Virus record (IMG/VR): IMGVR_UViG_3300032050_000509
Coordinates: 1 to 32,359 of that record
From: a virus
Strand: one strand, 5' to 3'
Length of the DNA: 32,359 nucleotides
Every line of letters starts with the position of its first letter. Within the stretch, counting starts at the first letter, position 1. Positions 12,844-21,526 of the stretch are shown here, one piece after another. The position numbers and the translations under genes are program-made. Below the pieces are notes generated by a model. It did no database searches, was not told the DNA's origin, and saw only the letters and a program-made list of their open reading frames with translations.

Positions 12844-13526
12844 TGAGTGTATTAGATTTAAATAAGATTAAACAAGTACCACTTTCTGAAAAACAATATG
12901 TCAAGGAAGAGACTAAAAAACTTCAGATTGTACTTCACCACACAGCAGGAAACTCTTCAGGTCCTGGAACAATTAAGATGTGGGATAATGATGATAGAGG
13001 TAGAATAGCTACCTGTATCACTATATCTGGTAAAGGTTTATCTAAAGATACAATTGATGGAGAAATCTGTCAAGCATTCTCTTCTAAATACTGGGCTTAC
13101 CATTTAGGTATTAAGCCAGATGTATTTAGAGCAAATGCTTTACCATATAGATCATTGGATCCACTTGCAATTGGTATTGAAATATGCAACTGGGGTCCAC
13201 TAGAAAATAGAAATGGTAAGTATTATAACTATGTAGGTAGAGAAGTACCAGGAAGTCAAGTATGTGAACTTTCTGTACCATACAAAGGTCATAAATACTA
13301 CCATGCTTATACAGATGCTCAAATTGAGTCAGTAAAACAATTGCTATTATATTGGAACAAAATCTGGGGAATTCCGATTAAGTATAATGAGAAAGACATG
13401 TGGGAAGTATCTAAGAATGCTCTTTCTGCAGAACCAGGTTTGTATACTCATAATTCTTATAGAAGAGATAAATCAGATGTCTCTCCTCAACCTAAGTTAA
13501 TTGCAATGCTTAAAAGTTTAGTGTGA
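12843..13526 (+). CDS. N-acetylmuramoyl-L-alanine amidase (endolysin), 227 aa
   Basis: An amidase_2/PGRP-type zinc enzyme that cuts the bond between MurNAc and the stem peptide. Candidate zinc ligands are H32/H33 in QIVLHHTAG, and H203 with D212 in GLYTHNSYRRDKSDVSPQP. H87 in WAYHLG and IGIEICNWG (about 107-115) are also typical. There is no signal peptide, so it needs the holin. There is no separate wall-binding domain. The start overlaps the previous stop (TAATG), and the stop overlaps a 52-aa gene by one base. Confidence 0.92.
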   Translation: MSVLDLNKIKQVPLSEKQYVKEETKKLQIVLHHTAGNSSGPGTIKMWDNDDRGRIATCITISGKGLSKDTIDGEICQAFSSKYWAYHLGIKPDVFRANALPYRSLDPLAIGIEICNWGPLENRNGKYYNYVGREVPGSQVCELSVPYKGHKYYHAYTDAQIESVKQLLLYWNKIWGIPIKYNEKDMWEVSKNALSAEPGLYTHNSYRRDKSDVSPQPKLIAMLKSLV

Positions 13527-13684
13527 TGAAGTTTAGAAATAATTGGAAAAATCATAAACCTAGTTGGAAAGCATTAACTATAAGATGTAGAATTTCTATG
13601 GTAGATTTTTTTTCAATTGAACTTGATCCTGCAAGAAACTTTTATTCAATAACAATTTTAAATCTTACAATTAAGAATAGATAG
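13526..13684 (+). CDS. Basic small protein after the endolysin, 52 aa
   Basis: TGATG joins the amidase stop to this ATG. The 52-codon frame starts MKFRNNWKNHKPSWKALTIR and is basic with an amphipathic beta-like end (FYSITILNLTIKNR). It ends 20 bases before the unit's terminator. Coupling to the amidase supports it being real; no family recognised. Confidence 0.55.
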   Translation: MKFRNNWKNHKPSWKALTIRCRISMVDFFSIELDPARNFYSITILNLTIKNR

Positions 13685-13703
13685 ACCTATACTACATATA
13701 GTG

Positions 13704-13734
13704 ATCCAGGTATGTTCTATGCCTGGATTTTTTG
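13704..13734 (+). terminator. Intrinsic terminator of the lysis unit
   Basis: ATCCAGG (13704-13710) and CCTGGAT (13722-13728) with an 11-base loop, followed by a T-run. Confidence 0.8.
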
Positions 13735-13756
13735 TTTAAATATTTCTGGTTTAAAC

Positions 13757-13779
13757 TTTTCTTGTATATTTGTGTAAAC
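13757..13779 (+). promoter_or_regulatory. Promoter-like motif P5
   Basis: TTTTCTTGTATATTTGTGTA, with TATATTTG at 13765-13772 matching TAnnTTTG, 23 bases before ATG 13796. It shares TTGTATATT and a following TGTAAAC-like tail with P6. Confidence 0.6.
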
Positions 13780-13795
13780 TTAAAATATATAAAAA

Positions 13796-14104
13796 ATGGA
13801 AAACACAGAAAAAGAAAGAGTATTTACTCCAGAAGAATTAGAAGCAAAAAGAAAAGAAATGCTTAAATTTTATAAGGATTCAATGCCCTATTTAAAAGCT
13901 CAGTATGAACATGAAGAGTTATTAATGAAGATTGATGAAGTAAGATTTAAAAGAACAAGTCTTCAAATGCAATATGCAATGATGATGAATCAAATGGAAA
14001 ATGGCCCTGAAGGTGAAGAAGATGACAAGGAAGAATATCCATTCCCAACACCACAAGAAGTATCTAATGCAGAAGCCATTTCTAGAAAACTTAAAAAGAA
14101 CTAA
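13796..14104 (+). CDS. Acidic helical protein, 102 aa
   Basis: Almost entirely helical: RVFTPEELEAKRKEMLKFYK, then EHEELLMKIDEVRFKRTSLQ and a Met/Gln-rich stretch, probably a coiled coil. An acidic linker (GPEGEEDDKEEYPFP) leads to a basic C terminus. It heads the packaging unit. No family recognised; a small oligomeric packaging or head factor is possible. Confidence 0.65.
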   Translation: MENTEKERVFTPEELEAKRKEMLKFYKDSMPYLKAQYEHEELLMKIDEVRFKRTSLQMQYAMMMNQMENGPEGEEDDKEEYPFPTPQEVSNAEAISRKLKKN

Positions 14105-14106
14105 AA

Positions 14107-14466
14107 ATGGCTATAGTAAATCAAGTACAAAAGAAAGTAATAATGTCTAAAAAAGATGTTATTAAATTTCAGATACTTACTCATTGTTATATAAATAGAA
14201 TAACATTGAGTGATTCTGACTTAGAGTGCTTGACTTTGCTTAGTACAGTTGGACCAATTGAATTGTCTAGTTTTTGTTTTGAAGCTTCTGATGAATATAG
14301 CATATTCAAGTCAGAGCAAACAGTAAGAAATTGTATTAATAAATGTGAAAAAAATAACTTAATATCAAAAGATGCTAAAAACAAAAAAATAGTAATGATA
14401 AATCCTAATTTAAAAATTCAAACAGAAGGCAGTGTATTGTTAGATTATAAATTTCTTGGCAAATGA
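14107..14466 (+). CDS. Winged-helix-like protein, 119 aa
   Basis: A basic start (MAIVNQVQKKVIMSKKDVIK) is followed by helices. FKSEQTVRNCINKCEKNNLI (about 76-95) reads as a recognition helix, and SKDAKNKKIVMINPNLKIQT as the wing. This pattern is typical of winged-helix DNA-binding domains. It lies between a helical protein and the HU/IHF-like gene, with an ATGA overlap to the latter, so it may act in DNA packaging or late control. A terminase small subunit is one candidate; no direct evidence. Confidence 0.6.
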   Translation: MAIVNQVQKKVIMSKKDVIKFQILTHCYINRITLSDSDLECLTLLSTVGPIELSSFCFEASDEYSIFKSEQTVRNCINKCEKNNLISKDAKNKKIVMINPNLKIQTEGSVLLDYKFLGK

Positions 14467-14867
14467 TTCCAAAAAAATCTAGTCAGTTATATAAAGAGTT
14501 TGCAGAAGAAATAAATGAACCTGTAGAACTTATAGAAGATTTAATACAAACATACTATAAGAGTATTAGAAATAATTTAACAAATCTTACTTATCCTAGA
14601 ATTAATGTTGAAGGATTGGGCCAATTTGTTGCTAGGCCAAGTTTAGTAAAGAAATCAATTCAACGGTATAAAAAAGCTTTAGATTCTCATGACACTTCTA
14701 CTTTTAAAGCATACTATAATAAAAAAATGCTTGAAGATAAAGTAGAGTGTCTTGAAAATCTAGAAAAGAAAATAGATGAATTAGAACTAAAAAAACAAGA
14801 GTTTAAAAAACAAAAAGATGAAAACAAGTCTCAAAGAAATTTGGAAGAACCGGAAACAGATAATTGA
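14463..14867 (+). CDS. HU/IHF-like DNA-binding protein, 134 aa
   Basis: Residues 1-62 follow the HU/IHF plan: the helix KSSQLYKEFAEEINEPVELI, a second helix DLIQTYYKSIRNNL, then RINVEGLGQFVARPSLVKK, which matches the GxGxF strand. The DNA-bending arm seems short, and a charged coiled coil (ECLENLEKKIDELELKKQEF) extends the C terminus well beyond the usual 90 residues. crAss-like phages keep an IHF-like gene near the packaging and head genes, which fits here. The end overlaps the next gene by 50 bases. Confidence 0.75.
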   Translation: MIPKKSSQLYKEFAEEINEPVELIEDLIQTYYKSIRNNLTNLTYPRINVEGLGQFVARPSLVKKSIQRYKKALDSHDTSTFKAYYNKKMLEDKVECLENLEKKIDELELKKQEFKKQKDENKSQRNLEEPETDN

Positions 14868-15120
14868 AGGTATAACAAATTCAATTGTTAAAGATGAATT
14901 TGTAGAGCATGTTTCAGAATTAAGAATGGAAATCTGTAATGTGTGTCCTGATAAAGACATAGAAGGTAAAGAATGTGTTATGCCTGGTACTCAACCATGT
15001 TGTTCTTTGTGTGGTTGTTCTTTATCATTTAAAACAAGATCTCTATCAACTTCATGTCCTGCAAAAAAATGGGCATCCATAGTATCAGAAAAGAAAGAAG
15101 ATCAATTAGACAGCTTATGA
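14818..15120 (+). CDS. Zinc-binding protein, 100 aa
   Basis: After a basic helical start (KEIWKNRKQIIEGITNSIVK), Cys residues occur at 40, 43, 53, 61, 62, 65, 67 and 80: CNVC, then CCSLCGC and SCPAKKW. These can form two zinc sites. It begins inside the HU/IHF-like gene in another frame and ends in an ATGA overlap with the nuclease gene. Small Cys-rich proteins of this layout occur before the nuclease and terminase in related phages (recalled). Confidence 0.7.
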   Translation: MKTSLKEIWKNRKQIIEGITNSIVKDEFVEHVSELRMEICNVCPDKDIEGKECVMPGTQPCCSLCGCSLSFKTRSLSTSCPAKKWASIVSEKKEDQLDSL

Positions 15121-15953
15121 GTATATTTTTTAATGCACAAGATCATAGTTACAAGAGTATAGACAATGAACATAACATTGTCTGGTATAGTGTAACTACA
15201 GTTATATCCTCATTAAAGAAACCTTTTGATGCTAAAAAAACAGCAGAAAAAGTTTCTAAAAAACAAGGATCCAAATGGTTTGGAATTGAACCAAAAATTA
15301 TTCAAGATATTTGGAGTAATGAAGCTAAGAGAGCTACAGACTTAGGAACATGGTATCATAATCAAAGAGAAGATGATTTGTGTTCTTTAGCATCAATAGA
15401 AAGAGAAGGTGTAACTGTTCCAATATTTAAACCACTGCCGTTAAAAGATGGTATTAAATATGCACCAAATCAAAAACTTGAACCAGGAGTTTATCCAGAA
15501 CATATGGTTTATTTAAAGTCTGCTGGTATTTGTGGTCAATCAGATTTAGTTGAAGTTGTAAATGGAAGAGTTAATATCATTGACTATAAAACTAATAAAG
15601 AAATTAAGATGGAGTCATTTAAGGACTGGGAGGGAATTTCAGAGAAGATGCTCCATCCAGTTTCTCATTTAGATGATTGCAACTTTAACCACTATGCTTT
15701 ACAATTGAGTATTTATATGTATATTATACTTAAGCATAATCCTAAGTTATTGCCAGGTACAATATATATTCATCATATTAAATTTGAGACAGATGGTAAA
15801 GATGACTGGGGATATCCTGTAGCAAAGAAAGATATGAATGGGGACCCAATTGTAAAAGATGTTACTCCAATTCCAGTACCTTATTTATATGATGAGGTAA
15901 TTGCTGTAATGAATCATATAAAAGAAAGTCCTACCTTTATTAAAAAGAAATAA
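15117..15953 (+). CDS. PD-(D/E)XK nuclease, RecB/Cas4-like, 278 aa
   Basis: A RecB-type nuclease with the motifs in order: GTWYHNQ (H81), GQSDLVEV (D143), NIIDYKTNKEI (D156 and K158), and YALQLSIYMYI (Q196, Y200). There are no Cys ligands for an iron-sulphur cluster as in Cas4. I chose ATG 15117, which overlaps the preceding stop (ATGA); a longer frame from 15054 would add 21 residues inside the zinc-protein gene. It probably acts on DNA ends in recombination, replication or packaging. Confidence 0.85.
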   Translation: MSIFFNAQDHSYKSIDNEHNIVWYSVTTVISSLKKPFDAKKTAEKVSKKQGSKWFGIEPKIIQDIWSNEAKRATDLGTWYHNQREDDLCSLASIEREGVTVPIFKPLPLKDGIKYAPNQKLEPGVYPEHMVYLKSAGICGQSDLVEVVNGRVNIIDYKTNKEIKMESFKDWEGISEKMLHPVSHLDDCNFNHYALQLSIYMYIILKHNPKLLPGTIYIHHIKFETDGKDDWGYPVAKKDMNGDPIVKDVTPIPVPYLYDEVIAVMNHIKESPTFIKKK

Positions 15954-15954
15954 G

Positions 15955-16470
15955 ATGTATGCAAAACTATTTGATGTTCAAAACGGTGTAGTAATACCTA
16001 CTGAACATTGTTATACACTAAAGGCTCTTAAAGATGTTATGGATGAGTATCCAGATGATTATTTAAAAGTTTACCTCTATTTGTTTTACATGTGCTGTCC
16101 TAATCCAGACATGAATCCTTTTTTCTTTGTGCCAGAACAAGATAAAGAGTATATTATTCTAAAAGAAATAGAAGCAGAGTTTTCTACTGAGGATGACACA
16201 ATCTTTGCAGCATTAAGGTTTTGTGAAAAGATGTATGAAACACCTACATCCAGAGCATACAAAGGTATTGCATCTATGTTAGATAGATTAGCTAGATATA
16301 TGGAAATAACACCTATTACACATGGGCGGGATGGTAATATGAATTCATTAATAGCTGCTGCTAAAAATTATGAATCAATAAGACAATCTTTTAAAGGAGC
16401 ATACAAAGATCTTCAAGAAGAACAATCAAGTAAAGTAAGGGGTGGGCAAGGATTAGCCTATGATATGTAA
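15955..16470 (+). CDS. Protein upstream of terminase, 171 aa, possible small terminase
   Basis: Mostly helical, beginning MYAKLFDVQNGVVIPTEHCY, with FFFVPEQDKEYIILKEIEAE in the middle, a helical SRAYKGIASMLDRLARYMEI region and the Lys/Gln-rich end LQEEQSSKVRGGQ. It starts 1 base after the nuclease stop and overlaps the large terminase start (TAATG). Position and helical content fit a terminase small subunit or packaging cofactor, but no DNA-binding motif is clear. Confidence 0.65.
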   Translation: MYAKLFDVQNGVVIPTEHCYTLKALKDVMDEYPDDYLKVYLYLFYMCCPNPDMNPFFFVPEQDKEYIILKEIEAEFSTEDDTIFAALRFCEKMYETPTSRAYKGIASMLDRLARYMEITPITHGRDGNMNSLIAAAKNYESIRQSFKGAYKDLQEEQSSKVRGGQGLAYDM

Positions 16471-18680
16471 TGAGTGAGATTTACCAAGATATACCAACTT
16501 ATGAAAACGGAAAGTGGACAACCACAAGTTTTGAATCCAGAGAGGACTTCAAGCAGTTTATCCTTAATAACATATTTAAGGAACCAGGAAAATACCAATT
16601 CAACGAGCTTACCAATGAATTATTTATTTCAGAGTCAACCAAATTTAAAAAGGATGGAGTATATTGCACATCTCCTTTTAAATCCAAAGACTACATAAAT
16701 TATTGGGAAGAACAAAAAGTTAGATGTAGAAAAGGCCTATTAGTTAAAGATGGAAATCTAACATGGTATGTCTGCAGAGAATATTATATGTGGTTAAACT
16801 TCTTACCTATCTTTGATAAAGAACAACAGAAGTTTGACTTTGCTAAAATCAGAGATGCCCAATATCATATGGCTCTTTATGAGATGTTAGCAGAACTTTC
16901 ATACAAACATGTAGCTATCTTAAAGAAAAGACAGATAGCATCATCATATTACCACATGGGTAAACTCATTAACCAACAATGGTTTGAGGCAGGGGTTACA
17001 TTGAAAATAGGAGCCAGTCTTAAAGATTATATTAATGAGAAAGGATCTTGGAAATTCTTACAAGAATATGCAGCTTTCTTAAATGAGCATACTGCATGGT
17101 ATAGACCTATGTCTCCAGACAAGGTTATGATGTGGCAACAAAAGATTGAAGTAAGAAAAGGAGATAGAAAGAATGAAGTTGGTCTTAAAGGAACTATACA
17201 AGGTATGTCCTTTGAAAAAGATCCTACTAATGGTGTCGGTGGACCAGTTAAATACTTCTTTCATGAAGAGGCAGGAATTGCTCCTAAGATGGATCAGACA
17301 TATGAGTACATGAGACCTGCAATGAGATCTGGTTTAATTACTACAGGTATGTTTATAGCTGCAGGATCTGTCGGTGATTTAGGTCAATGTTTACCATTAA
17401 AGGATATGATTTTAAATCCAACATCAAAAGATATATATGCTGTAGAAACAGATCTTATTGATGATAAAGGTACTATAGGTTTGTCAGGTTTATTTATTCC
17501 TGAACAATGGTCCATGCCTCCATATATTGATGACTATGGTAATTCACTTGTAGAAGAAGCATTAGAAGCTTTGAATGAGCAGTTTAAACAATGGAAGAAT
17601 GAATTAGCCCCAGAAGAGTATCAATTAAGAATATCTCAGCATCCTAGAAATATTCATGAGGCTTTTGCAAATAGAACAGTTTCTGTATTCCCTACTCATT
17701 TACTTGCTGCACAACAAAGAAGAATTGAAGATAAAGAATATGGATTTGAGTTCTTAGATATATTTACAGATGAAAATGGAAAGCCTGCAGTAAAGAGTAG
17801 TAATAAAAGACCAATTACTGAATTTCCTGTAAATAAAAAGACAGAGGATAAGACTGGATGTTTAGTAGTTTGGGAAAGACCAATGGAAAATCCAGAATTT
17901 GGTAAAACATATTTTGCTTCTATTGACCCCGTATCAGAAGGTAAAACAACAACATCAGAATCATTGTGCTCTATTTATGTAATGAAATCATCTACTGAAG
18001 TAAGAAAGGTAAATGCTGTAGAAACAGAAACCTACATAGAGCAAGGTAAGATAGTAGCTGCATGGTGTGGAAGATATGATGATATAAATAGAACACATCA
18101 AATGTTAGAACTTATAATAGAATGGTATAATGCCTGGACTATTGTAGAGAATAACATTTCACTTTTTATACAGTATATGATATCTAGAAAGAAACAAAGA
18201 TATTTAGTACCAAAAAGTCAAATTCTTTTCTTGAAGGATTTAGGAGCTAATGCTAATGTGTATCAGGAATATGGATGGAAAAATACAGGTTCTTTATTTA
18301 AAGCACATCTTCTTAGTTATGCCATAGAATATACTAAAGAAGAATTAGATGTAGAAACTAAACCAGATGGTACAATTGTTAGAACAAAATATGGTATTGA
18401 AAGAATTCCGGATCCAATGCTAATAAAAGAAATGCAAGAATATTCTGATGGAGTCAATGTGGATAGATTGGTTTCATTTGCTGCATTAGTTTCATTTATA
18501 AAAATACAAGAGTCAAACAGGGGTTTTGCTAAAGTTGTAATTATGGATGATGCAGCTAAAAACTTGCAAAAGTCAGAAAATTTGTTTAAATTAAATAAGA
18601 ACCCGTTTCGTAATGTTGGAAAGGGTTCATCTTTTAATTCACAAAGTTTTAAAAGATCACCTTTCAAAAATTTTAAATAA
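16470..18680 (+). CDS. terL: Terminase large subunit, 736 aa
   Basis: The packaging motor: an ATPase that drives DNA into the prohead and a nuclease that cuts the concatemer. The P-loop region is KKRQIASSYYHMG (152-164), a deviant Walker A. Walker B is KYFFHEEAG (261-269), and the coupling motif is AAGSVGD (297-303). The RNase H-like nuclease shows D486 in FASIDPVSEGKT, E560 in WTIVENN and D665 in GVNVDRLVSFAA. Size and architecture fit crAss-like terminases. It follows the 171-aa gene with a TAATG overlap and precedes the portal by 5 bases. Confidence 0.93.
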   Translation: MSEIYQDIPTYENGKWTTTSFESREDFKQFILNNIFKEPGKYQFNELTNELFISESTKFKKDGVYCTSPFKSKDYINYWEEQKVRCRKGLLVKDGNLTWYVCREYYMWLNFLPIFDKEQQKFDFAKIRDAQYHMALYEMLAELSYKHVAILKKRQIASSYYHMGKLINQQWFEAGVTLKIGASLKDYINEKGSWKFLQEYAAFLNEHTAWYRPMSPDKVMMWQQKIEVRKGDRKNEVGLKGTIQGMSFEKDPTNGVGGPVKYFFHEEAGIAPKMDQTYEYMRPAMRSGLITTGMFIAAGSVGDLGQCLPLKDMILNPTSKDIYAVETDLIDDKGTIGLSGLFIPEQWSMPPYIDDYGNSLVEEALEALNEQFKQWKNELAPEEYQLRISQHPRNIHEAFANRTVSVFPTHLLAAQQRRIEDKEYGFEFLDIFTDENGKPAVKSSNKRPITEFPVNKKTEDKTGCLVVWERPMENPEFGKTYFASIDPVSEGKTTTSESLCSIYVMKSSTEVRKVNAVETETYIEQGKIVAAWCGRYDDINRTHQMLELIIEWYNAWTIVENNISLFIQYMISRKKQRYLVPKSQILFLKDLGANANVYQEYGWKNTGSLFKAHLLSYAIEYTKEELDVETKPDGTIVRTKYGIERIPDPMLIKEMQEYSDGVNVDRLVSFAALVSFIKIQESNRGFAKVVIMDDAAKNLQKSENLFKLNKNPFRNVGKGSSFNSQSFKRSPFKNFK

Positions 18681-18685
18681 GAGCT

Positions 18686-21436
18686 ATGCAGGTATATAAC
18701 GCAATGCAATTAAAGAATGGAGCTAAAGTCCAACACAACAGATTAGGTAGTGTGACTCAACCTCTTCAATTTCTTACTAAAAAAGAAAAAGATGAGCAAT
18801 GGGCTGCTTGGAATTTAGATTGGTTAGAATGGAATGGTCTAAGACAAATTAGAAGAAATGCCCGCAGGTTTATGAAAAATTATAAACTTGCTAAAGGTAT
18901 TATAGATAGAACAGATTATATAGTTGAGGAAGATAATGAATACAGAGACATAGTTGAGTTATTAACTAAAGAAGATGCCTCAGCTTTTGAATTAAAATTC
19001 TATCCAATTATTCCAAATGTAATTAATGTTCTAGTATCTGAATTTGCAAAAAGATCAAGTAAATTAAGTTATAGAGCAGTTGATGATATTTCATATAATG
19101 AAATGCTTGAGCAAAAAAGAATGATGATAGAGGAAACTCTATTAGCAGATGCTCAAACCAAAATTATTTCTGCATTAATAGAGCAAGGTCTTGATCCTAA
19201 TTCTCCAGAAGCTCAACAACAAATTGCTCCAGAAAAACTCAAGACACTTCCAGAAATTGAAAAGTTTTTTCAAAAAGATTATAGATCTGTAATTGAACAG
19301 TGGGCAACTCATCAACATAAAGTAGATGTTGAAAGATTTAGAATGGATGAACTTGAAGAAAGAGCATTCAGAGACATGCTTATTACAGATAGAGAGTTCT
19401 GGCATTTCCGCATGATGGAGGATGATTATGAAGTAGAACTTTGGAATCCAGTAATTAGTTTCTATCATAAATCTCCAGATAATAGATACATCTCTCAAGC
19501 AAACTGGGTAGGTAAAACAGACATGTTTACTCCATCAGATGTAGTTGACAAATTTGGATATTTGATGAATGAAGGTCAGATGGAAGCATTAGAAGCCATT
19601 TATCCAATTAGATCAGCAGCTTATAATATTGGTGGTCTTCAAAATGATGGAGCTTTCTATGATGGAACTAAATCACATGATTGGAATACAAACATGCCAT
19701 CTCTTGCCTACAGACAGTATACATCTTTTATGGGTGGTAATGTACTTGATGGATCAGATGTTATAACTCAAATACTAGCTGAAGGAGAAGACTACTATGA
19801 TCAAGGTACAGCTTATCTACTAAGGGTAACTACAGCTTATTGGAAATCACAGAAGAAAGTAGGACATCTTACAAAAATATCTGAAACCGGAGAAGTATTA
19901 ACAGAAATTGTAAGTGAAGATTATTCAGTATCAGATAAACCAATTTATGATACTAGACTTTTTAAAGGCAAGAGTAAAGATAATTTAGTATTTGGAGAAC
20001 ACATTGATTGGATTTGGATTAATGAAGTATGGGGAGGAGTTAAAATTGGTCCTAATATTCCTTCATTCTGGGGTATGAATAATCCAGGAGGATTTACTCC
20101 AATATATCTTGGAATAGATAAACCTAAAATAGGTCCTTTAAAATTCCAGTTTAAAGGTGATAATAGTTTGTATGGATGTAAACTTCCTGTAGAAGGTTCT
20201 ATATTCTCAGATAGAAATACAAGATCTACTGCACTTATTGATTTAATGAAGCCATACCAGATTGGATACAACATAGTAAACAATCAGATAGCTGACATCT
20301 TAGTAGATGAACTAGGTACTATTATAATGCTAGACCAGAATACATTACCAAGACACTCATTAGGAGAAGATTGGGGTAAAGGTAACTTGGCTAAAGCTTA
20401 TGTAGCAATGAAGAATTTTCAGATGCTACCATTAGATACTTCAATTACTAATACTGAAAATGCATTAAACTTCCAGCATTTCCAAAAGCTAGATCTGTCA
20501 CAGACAGAAAGATTACTTTCTAGAATACAACTTGCAAATCACTTTAAGCAACAAGCTTATGAAGTAATTGGTGTTAACCCACAAAGAATGGGACAACAGT
20601 TATCTCAAATGACAGCTACTGGTGTAGAGCAAGCTGCTGCTGCATCTTATGCTCAAACAGAAACCTACTTTATACAACACTGTGATTACTTAATGCCAAG
20701 AGTACATCAGATGAGAACTGACTTAGCTCAGTACTATCATTCTACAAAACCTTCTACAAGGTTGACATATATTACAGAGGCAGATGAAAAAGTTACTTTT
20801 CAAGTTGACGGTACGGATCTTCTAATGAGAGATCTAAATATATTCTGTAGTACTAATGCTAATCATAGAGCTGTCTTAGAACAGTTAAAACAAATGGCAA
20901 TACAAAACAATACTACAGGAGCTTCTATATATGACATAGGTAAAGTAATACAGTCTGAGTCAATCTCTGAAATAAATACTGTTCTCAAAATGTCTGAGAA
21001 AAGAATACAAGATCAAAAACAAGCTGAACTGCAACAACAACAGCAAATGCAACAAGAACAACTTGCTTCAGCTGAGAAGCAAAAACAAATGGAGATTGAT
21101 GCTGCTGCTCAAAGAGATGATAAGATGATTCAGAAAGACATTACTGTTGCTGAGATTAGAGCTGCAGGATATGGTTCAATGGCTGATATTAATCAAAACC
21201 AAGAGTCTGACTTTAGAGATGCTATGAAAGAAATCAGAGAAACTGAACAATATCAAGGTCAAATGGATGTACAAAGACAGAAACAAAGTGATGATATGGT
21301 AAAGCATTCTCAGAAAATGAATATGGAACAACAGAAGTTACAAGTACAACAAGATATAGCCAATAAACAATTAGAGATAGCTAGAGTAAATAAAAACAAG
21401 TATGATGCTGGCAGCTCAAACAAAAAGAAAAAATAG
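18686..21436 (+). CDS. Portal protein, 916 aa
   Basis: The dodecameric ring at the head vertex through which DNA enters and leaves. The gene follows the terminase by 5 bases. The N-terminal part is helical and charged; the central part has typical portal wing and stem features, including KPYQIGYNIVNNQIADILVD (about 525-545) and a helix-rich NFQHFQKLDLSQTERLLSRI region. Residues about 770-916 form a Gln-rich coiled coil (AELQQQQQMQQEQLASAEKQ) with a basic end. The large size and Q-rich tail are typical of crAss-like portals. Assignment is by position and pattern. Confidence 0.85.
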   Translation: MQVYNAMQLKNGAKVQHNRLGSVTQPLQFLTKKEKDEQWAAWNLDWLEWNGLRQIRRNARRFMKNYKLAKGIIDRTDYIVEEDNEYRDIVELLTKEDASAFELKFYPIIPNVINVLVSEFAKRSSKLSYRAVDDISYNEMLEQKRMMIEETLLADAQTKIISALIEQGLDPNSPEAQQQIAPEKLKTLPEIEKFFQKDYRSVIEQWATHQHKVDVERFRMDELEERAFRDMLITDREFWHFRMMEDDYEVELWNPVISFYHKSPDNRYISQANWVGKTDMFTPSDVVDKFGYLMNEGQMEALEAIYPIRSAAYNIGGLQNDGAFYDGTKSHDWNTNMPSLAYRQYTSFMGGNVLDGSDVITQILAEGEDYYDQGTAYLLRVTTAYWKSQKKVGHLTKISETGEVLTEIVSEDYSVSDKPIYDTRLFKGKSKDNLVFGEHIDWIWINEVWGGVKIGPNIPSFWGMNNPGGFTPIYLGIDKPKIGPLKFQFKGDNSLYGCKLPVEGSIFSDRNTRSTALIDLMKPYQIGYNIVNNQIADILVDELGTIIMLDQNTLPRHSLGEDWGKGNLAKAYVAMKNFQMLPLDTSITNTENALNFQHFQKLDLSQTERLLSRIQLANHFKQQAYEVIGVNPQRMGQQLSQMTATGVEQAAAASYAQTETYFIQHCDYLMPRVHQMRTDLAQYYHSTKPSTRLTYITEADEKVTFQVDGTDLLMRDLNIFCSTNANHRAVLEQLKQMAIQNNTTGASIYDIGKVIQSESISEINTVLKMSEKRIQDQKQAELQQQQQMQQEQLASAEKQKQMEIDAAAQRDDKMIQKDITVAEIRAAGYGSMADINQNQESDFRDAMKEIRETEQYQGQMDVQRQKQSDDMVKHSQKMNMEQQKLQVQQDIANKQLEIARVNKNKYDAGSSNKKKK

Positions 21437-21486
21437 ACTTAGCTATATAGTGCAAAAAAAGAATTTTTAACTTTTAAATTTTCCAA

Positions 21487-21511
21487 GTTTATTTTGTATA
21501 TTATTATGTAA
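21487..21511 (+). promoter_or_regulatory. Rightward promoter-like motif P6
   Basis: TTTATTTTGTATATTATTAT, with TATATTAT at 21497-21504, 22 bases before ATG 21527. It precedes the scaffold-like and capsid genes. Confidence 0.6.
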
Positions 21512-21526
21512 ACAAAAACCAACAGA

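Noticed and set aside
15054-15116. Longer start for the nuclease
   Set aside because: It would add 21 basic residues inside the zinc-protein gene; ATG 15117 overlaps that gene's stop as ATGA, the usual spacing in this genome.
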